The notes under the pieces: model-generated
The model's input: only the letters and a program-made list of their open reading frames with translations
The model's database searches: none
Told to the model about the DNA's origin: nothing
Position numbers and translations under genes: made by a program
DNA from: Thermotogae bacterium
GTDB lineage: Bacteria; Thermotogota; Thermotogae; B3-G13
Direction: 5' to 3'
DNA: 8,673 nt
Assembly (NCBI GenBank): GCA_015486095.1
Contig: WFSK01000182.1
Span: 1 to 8,673 of the forward strand
Shown here: positions 6,864-8,673 of the stretch, in pieces
Position numbering within the stretch: position 1 is the first letter of the stretch
Layout of the letters: the number at the start of each line of letters is the position of its first letter

Positions 6864-6905
6864 TGTAAAGGCCGTATTCATAGCACATTCCAACGGCACT
6901 TTCTT

Positions 6906-6934
6906 TTGGGCCGCCTCCCATTTCGCGTTATAAT
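6906..6934 (+). promoter_or_regulatory. Transposase promoter
   Basis: A perfect TATAAT at 6929-6934 is preceded, at exactly 17 bp, by TTGGGC (6906-6911), which matches three of six consensus bases of TTGACA. A start of transcription near 6941 is expected, about 45 nt before the transposase ATG. The promoter overlaps the left arms of both leader inverted repeats. Confidence 0.65.
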
Positions 6935-6979
6935 TGAAACAGCGCCAAAAACGCGCACAAACAACACACAGGAGGCGGC
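6910..6979 (+). promoter_or_regulatory. Nested inverted repeats able to hide the transposase RBS
   Basis: The outer arms GCCGCCTCC (6910-6918) and GGAGGCGGC (6971-6979) are perfectly complementary over 9 bp, and the right arm contains the transposase Shine-Dalgarno GGAGG (6971-6975). The inner arms CGCGTT (6924-6929) and AACGCG (6950-6955) pair over 6 bp. Both left arms lie upstream of the predicted transcription start near 6941. Only RNA entering from outside the IS would contain both sides and fold over the ribosome-binding site. The repeats are observed; the function is inferred from the similar logic known in IS10, IS50 and IS200. Confidence 0.7.
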
Positions 6980-6984
6980 TTTAA

Positions 6985-8226
6985 ATGAGTTTTCAACCTT
7001 ATCTTGACTTTGTATACGATTATTACCTAACTAATTCTTCCCCACTCAAATATCTCATTGACCTCATAGATTCCATCGATTGGTCTATCATTCCTGAGCG
7101 TTCTCATCCTCTCGGACGTAAGGGCTATTCTTTAAGAACTCTCTACAAGATCTTCTTCATCGCAAGTGTAAAAGGTTTAAACACTTATCCAGATATAATA
7201 GAGTTCTTCACGTCTAATCCACTTTTGGCCCATTACGTGGGCATCAACATCATATCCGTTTTTTCCTCAAATTCTTCTTTCCCTTCTTCAGCTACTTTAA
7301 GTCGCTTCGTTCACCATTACTTTGACTATGAACTCTTTTTGAAGCTCTACAAGAATGCTTTGAGTAAGCTGAATATAGATACTTCTAATCTCTTCGTGGA
7401 TTCTCATCCTGTCCTTGCCAATTCTTCTTTGAACAATCCTAAGAACTTTTCACATTCAAAGCTCTCACGTGACCACGATGCCACTTGGGGCGTGAAGGCA
7501 AAATCTAACGACGGTAAATCGGATTCCATCTATTTCTTCGGATACAAAAAGCATGTCGTTTCTGCTGGCCCTGTACCTCTCCATTCCATCATCACTCCTG
7601 CCAATGCTTCTGATTCGAAGTATCTCATTCCTTTGCTCGAATTCGTTAAGTCTCATTATGGCATTTCTTCTTCTAACGTTTGCGCAGATAAAGGATACGA
7701 TTCAAATGTGGATCATGACTACATCTTCTTGTCTTTCAAAGGCCATTCTTTCATTCCTAAGAAAAGAACTGCCAAAGGCCCAGATTCAATTCCATTTGGT
7801 AGATGTGGTTCTCTCCTTAAGCTTCATTCGACTTACCATGAATCTGAAAGAAATAGAATAAGACAAAAGTACGTTTGTCCTCTCAACGATTACCGCGGTG
7901 TAACTTGTCCTTTTGGTGACACCTTCAACGCTCCAAAATATGGTTGTACCGCTTATCTTACTCTTAAATCTGGTCGCTTTCGTGATTGGATTGACCAACA
8001 TTTTGAAGCCTTCAAGAGTACCTACAGATACAGAATGACAATAGAGAACCTTTTCTCGATCATAGAAACAAATAGATTGTACAGAGTCAATGGCTATGGA
8101 ATAGATTACGTTTATGTGCGCTCATCTATGGTAGACCTCTTCATGATTGCAAATGCTCTCTTGGCTCAGAAAATAGGTCATCCTGAATTGGCTGGCTCTC
8201 CGGTAAAACTTAAAAGAGTATCCTGA
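6985..8226 (+). CDS. DDE transposase, IS5/IS1182-like
   Basis: A 413-residue transposase. The N-terminal region (about 48-112: SLRTLYKIFFIASVKGL...ATLSRFVHHY) resembles the InsH-type N-terminal domain of IS5/IS1182 elements, used in DNA binding. The RNase H-like catalytic domain follows. The first Asp is D139 in LFVDSHP, the second is D235 in CADKGYDS, and the Glu is E354 in YRYRMTIEN, which fits the Y..R...E pattern of IS4/IS5-type enzymes. Between the last two lies an insertion with three cysteines (C298, C308, C321, in a CPL...TCPFG...GC context), resembling the Cys-containing insert of IS1182-type proteins. The frame is uninterrupted, so the enzyme is probably functional. The ATG has GGAGG 9 nt upstream. 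It points away from cheC and toward the kinase fragment. The exact IS family cannot be fixed by eye. Confidence 0.92.
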   Translation: MSFQPYLDFVYDYYLTNSSPLKYLIDLIDSIDWSIIPERSHPLGRKGYSLRTLYKIFFIASVKGLNTYPDIIEFFTSNPLLAHYVGINIISVFSSNSSFPSSATLSRFVHHYFDYELFLKLYKNALSKLNIDTSNLFVDSHPVLANSSLNNPKNFSHSKLSRDHDATWGVKAKSNDGKSDSIYFFGYKKHVVSAGPVPLHSIITPANASDSKYLIPLLEFVKSHYGISSSNVCADKGYDSNVDHDYIFLSFKGHSFIPKKRTAKGPDSIPFGRCGSLLKLHSTYHESERNRIRQKYVCPLNDYRGVTCPFGDTFNAPKYGCTAYLTLKSGRFRDWIDQHFEAFKSTYRYRMTIENLFSIIETNRLYRVNGYGIDYVYVRSSMVDLFMIANALLAQKIGHPELAGSPVKLKRVS

Positions 8227-8265
8227 GCGCCAAATAAACTTAGACAATTCAACGTCCTTCCTTAT

Positions 8266-8308
8266 TTCTCTCGATGAGAGAACTCATTTCATGGAAGAAT
8301 TCTTCCAT
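8266..8308 (+). terminator. Two palindromes after the transposase gene, possible terminator
   Basis: About 40 bp after the transposase stop, TTCTCTC-GAT-GAGAGAA (8266-8282) forms a 7-bp stem with a 3-nt loop. Then ATGGAAGAATTCTTCCAT (8291-8308) is an uninterrupted 18-bp perfect palindrome. Neither is followed by a proper T-run (only TT after the second), so intrinsic termination would be weak. The remainder of the 8227-8418 tail is T/C-rich with no gene that I can see. Confidence 0.4.
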
Positions 8309-8403
8309 TTCACTCGAAAAAGACTTTTCAAAGACCAATTTACATGTTGAACTCTCTTTTTTCCTTTCCAATTTCCTTCTCTTATCCCTTGTGAACTTGT
8401 GAA

Positions 8404-8673
8404 TCAATTTTTATCCTTTATTTTGAAAGACCCTAAAACTTCGAGCATCATTTTCCTGAATTTCAAAAACCTTTCAAATGGCTTAGTGTATATGATAGAT
8501 CTGTAGATCCTCTTTTTATCTGAGATGAATCTATTCTTGTATTCTTTAGTATCCTTAAACATCCCCAAAACTTTTCCTGCCATTAAAGCAGCCCCATAAC
8601 AAGATGCATCGAAATCTTCTTTTAAAAGGGTTATATTTCCATTCAAGAAAGAAAAGATAACTTCCCTTATAAC
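8404..8673 (-). CDS. C-terminal end of a probable FGGY-family sugar kinase, tail replaced by IS sequence
   Basis: The frame is open from the window's right edge to a TGA at 8404-8406, giving 89 residues; the start lies outside the window. FDASCYGAALMAGKVLGMFKD (about 21-41) fits the conserved 'E.sA.GAA..A....G.f.d' block near the C-terminus of FGGY carbohydrate kinases, the ATP-dependent enzymes that phosphorylate sugars such as xylulose, rhamnulose or gluconate. The preceding REVIFSFLNGNITLLKE and the following KRIYRSIIYTKPFERFLKFRKMM fit the helices that flank it. The last ten residues (LGSFKIKDKN) are encoded within the IS, so the native C-terminus was cut and replaced. The loss is probably short and the enzyme may still work. 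The substrate cannot be told. A ROK- or BadF-type kinase is a less likely alternative. Confidence 0.6.
   Translation of the reverse strand, partial: VIREVIFSFLNGNITLLKEDFDASCYGAALMAGKVLGMFKDTKEYKNRFISDKKRIYRSIIYTKPFERFLKFRKMMLEVLGSFKIKDKN
8419..8438 (-). repeat. Right terminal inverted repeat of the IS
   Basis: An exact reverse complement of 6844-6863 over 20 bp. It is read through in frame by the kinase gene on the - strand, where it encodes Leu-Gly-Ser-Phe-Lys-Ile. Confidence 0.92.

Larger units (their letters stand above)
6844..8438 (+). mobile_element. Intact insertion sequence, 1,595 bp, IS5/IS1182-like
   Basis: The element is bounded by perfect 20-bp inverted repeats (6844-6863 and 8419-8438) and carries one transposase (6985-8226). 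A further four outer bases match three of four (GAAC on the left, GAAG on the right strand-swapped), so the true end could lie slightly farther out. No direct repeat of the flanks is visible for end positions from 6840 to 6844. A 120-bp leader contains the promoter and nested inverted repeats, and a 190-bp tail holds two palindromes. All parts appear intact, so it may be active or recently inserted. It lies between cheC and a sugar-kinase gene, both on the - strand. Confidence 0.9.

Noticed and set aside
6843..6869. Outward promoter in the IS end driving cheC (TTTACA and TAAAAG on the - strand)
   Set aside because: The spacing is only 15 bp and the -10 is a four-of-six match; not strong enough to annotate as a promoter.
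6872..6896. GCCGT...ACGGC repeat in the IS leader as a third nested hairpin
   Set aside because: It is only 5 bp with a long loop and lies outside the promoter-RBS arrangement; chance is likely.

Overview
The window looks like a chromosomal segment of a moderately AT-rich, motile, sugar-using bacterium, most likely a member of the Thermotogota. The evidence is a CheC–CheD–FliA gene block of the kind I recall from Thermotoga maritima, a CheC that keeps both phosphatase centres, a CheD with Cys29 and His46 in the expected places, and a GlgC whose N-terminal loop reads like the Thermotoga type. Assignment to a genus is not possible from the sequence alone.

Left part, + strand (1-2333): the 3' end of a carbohydrate ABC importer operon. 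It holds the C-terminal part of the periplasmic sugar-binding protein, a strong 11-bp stem-loop, then two MalF/MalG-type permeases four bases apart. No ATPase gene is visible, so these permeases probably share an MsmX/MalK-like ATPase encoded elsewhere.

Middle part, - strand (2391-6837): a very tight gene train, read from right to left: cheC, cheD, a small two-helix membrane protein, an uncharacterised tail-anchored protein with a UBA-like N-terminus, fliA (flagellar sigma-28), and glgC (ADP-glucose pyrophosphorylase). Every junction is an overlap or a 1-nt gap, so the six genes are almost certainly co-transcribed and translationally coupled. The set joins adaptation and CheY-P removal (CheC/CheD), late flagellar transcription (FliA) and the committed step of glycogen synthesis (GlgC). 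This operon converges on the transporter genes with 57 bp between them and no clear terminator.

Right part (6844-8438): an intact 1,595-bp insertion sequence with perfect 20-bp terminal inverted repeats and one DDE transposase on the + strand. Its leader holds a consensus-like promoter placed inside nested inverted repeats. Only RNA reading in from outside could fold to hide the transposase ribosome-binding site. The IS lies 6 bp upstream of the cheC reading frame and just inside the 3' end of a - strand gene, the C-terminus of a likely FGGY sugar kinase (8404-8673, running off the window). It therefore separates the chemotaxis operon from whatever originally lay upstream, and it supplies the last ten codons of the kinase. 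No target-site duplication is visible.

The most novel points are the IS leader architecture, the two uncharacterised membrane proteins placed between cheD and fliA, the coupling of glgC to fliA, and the uncertain start and promoter of cheC next to the IS.
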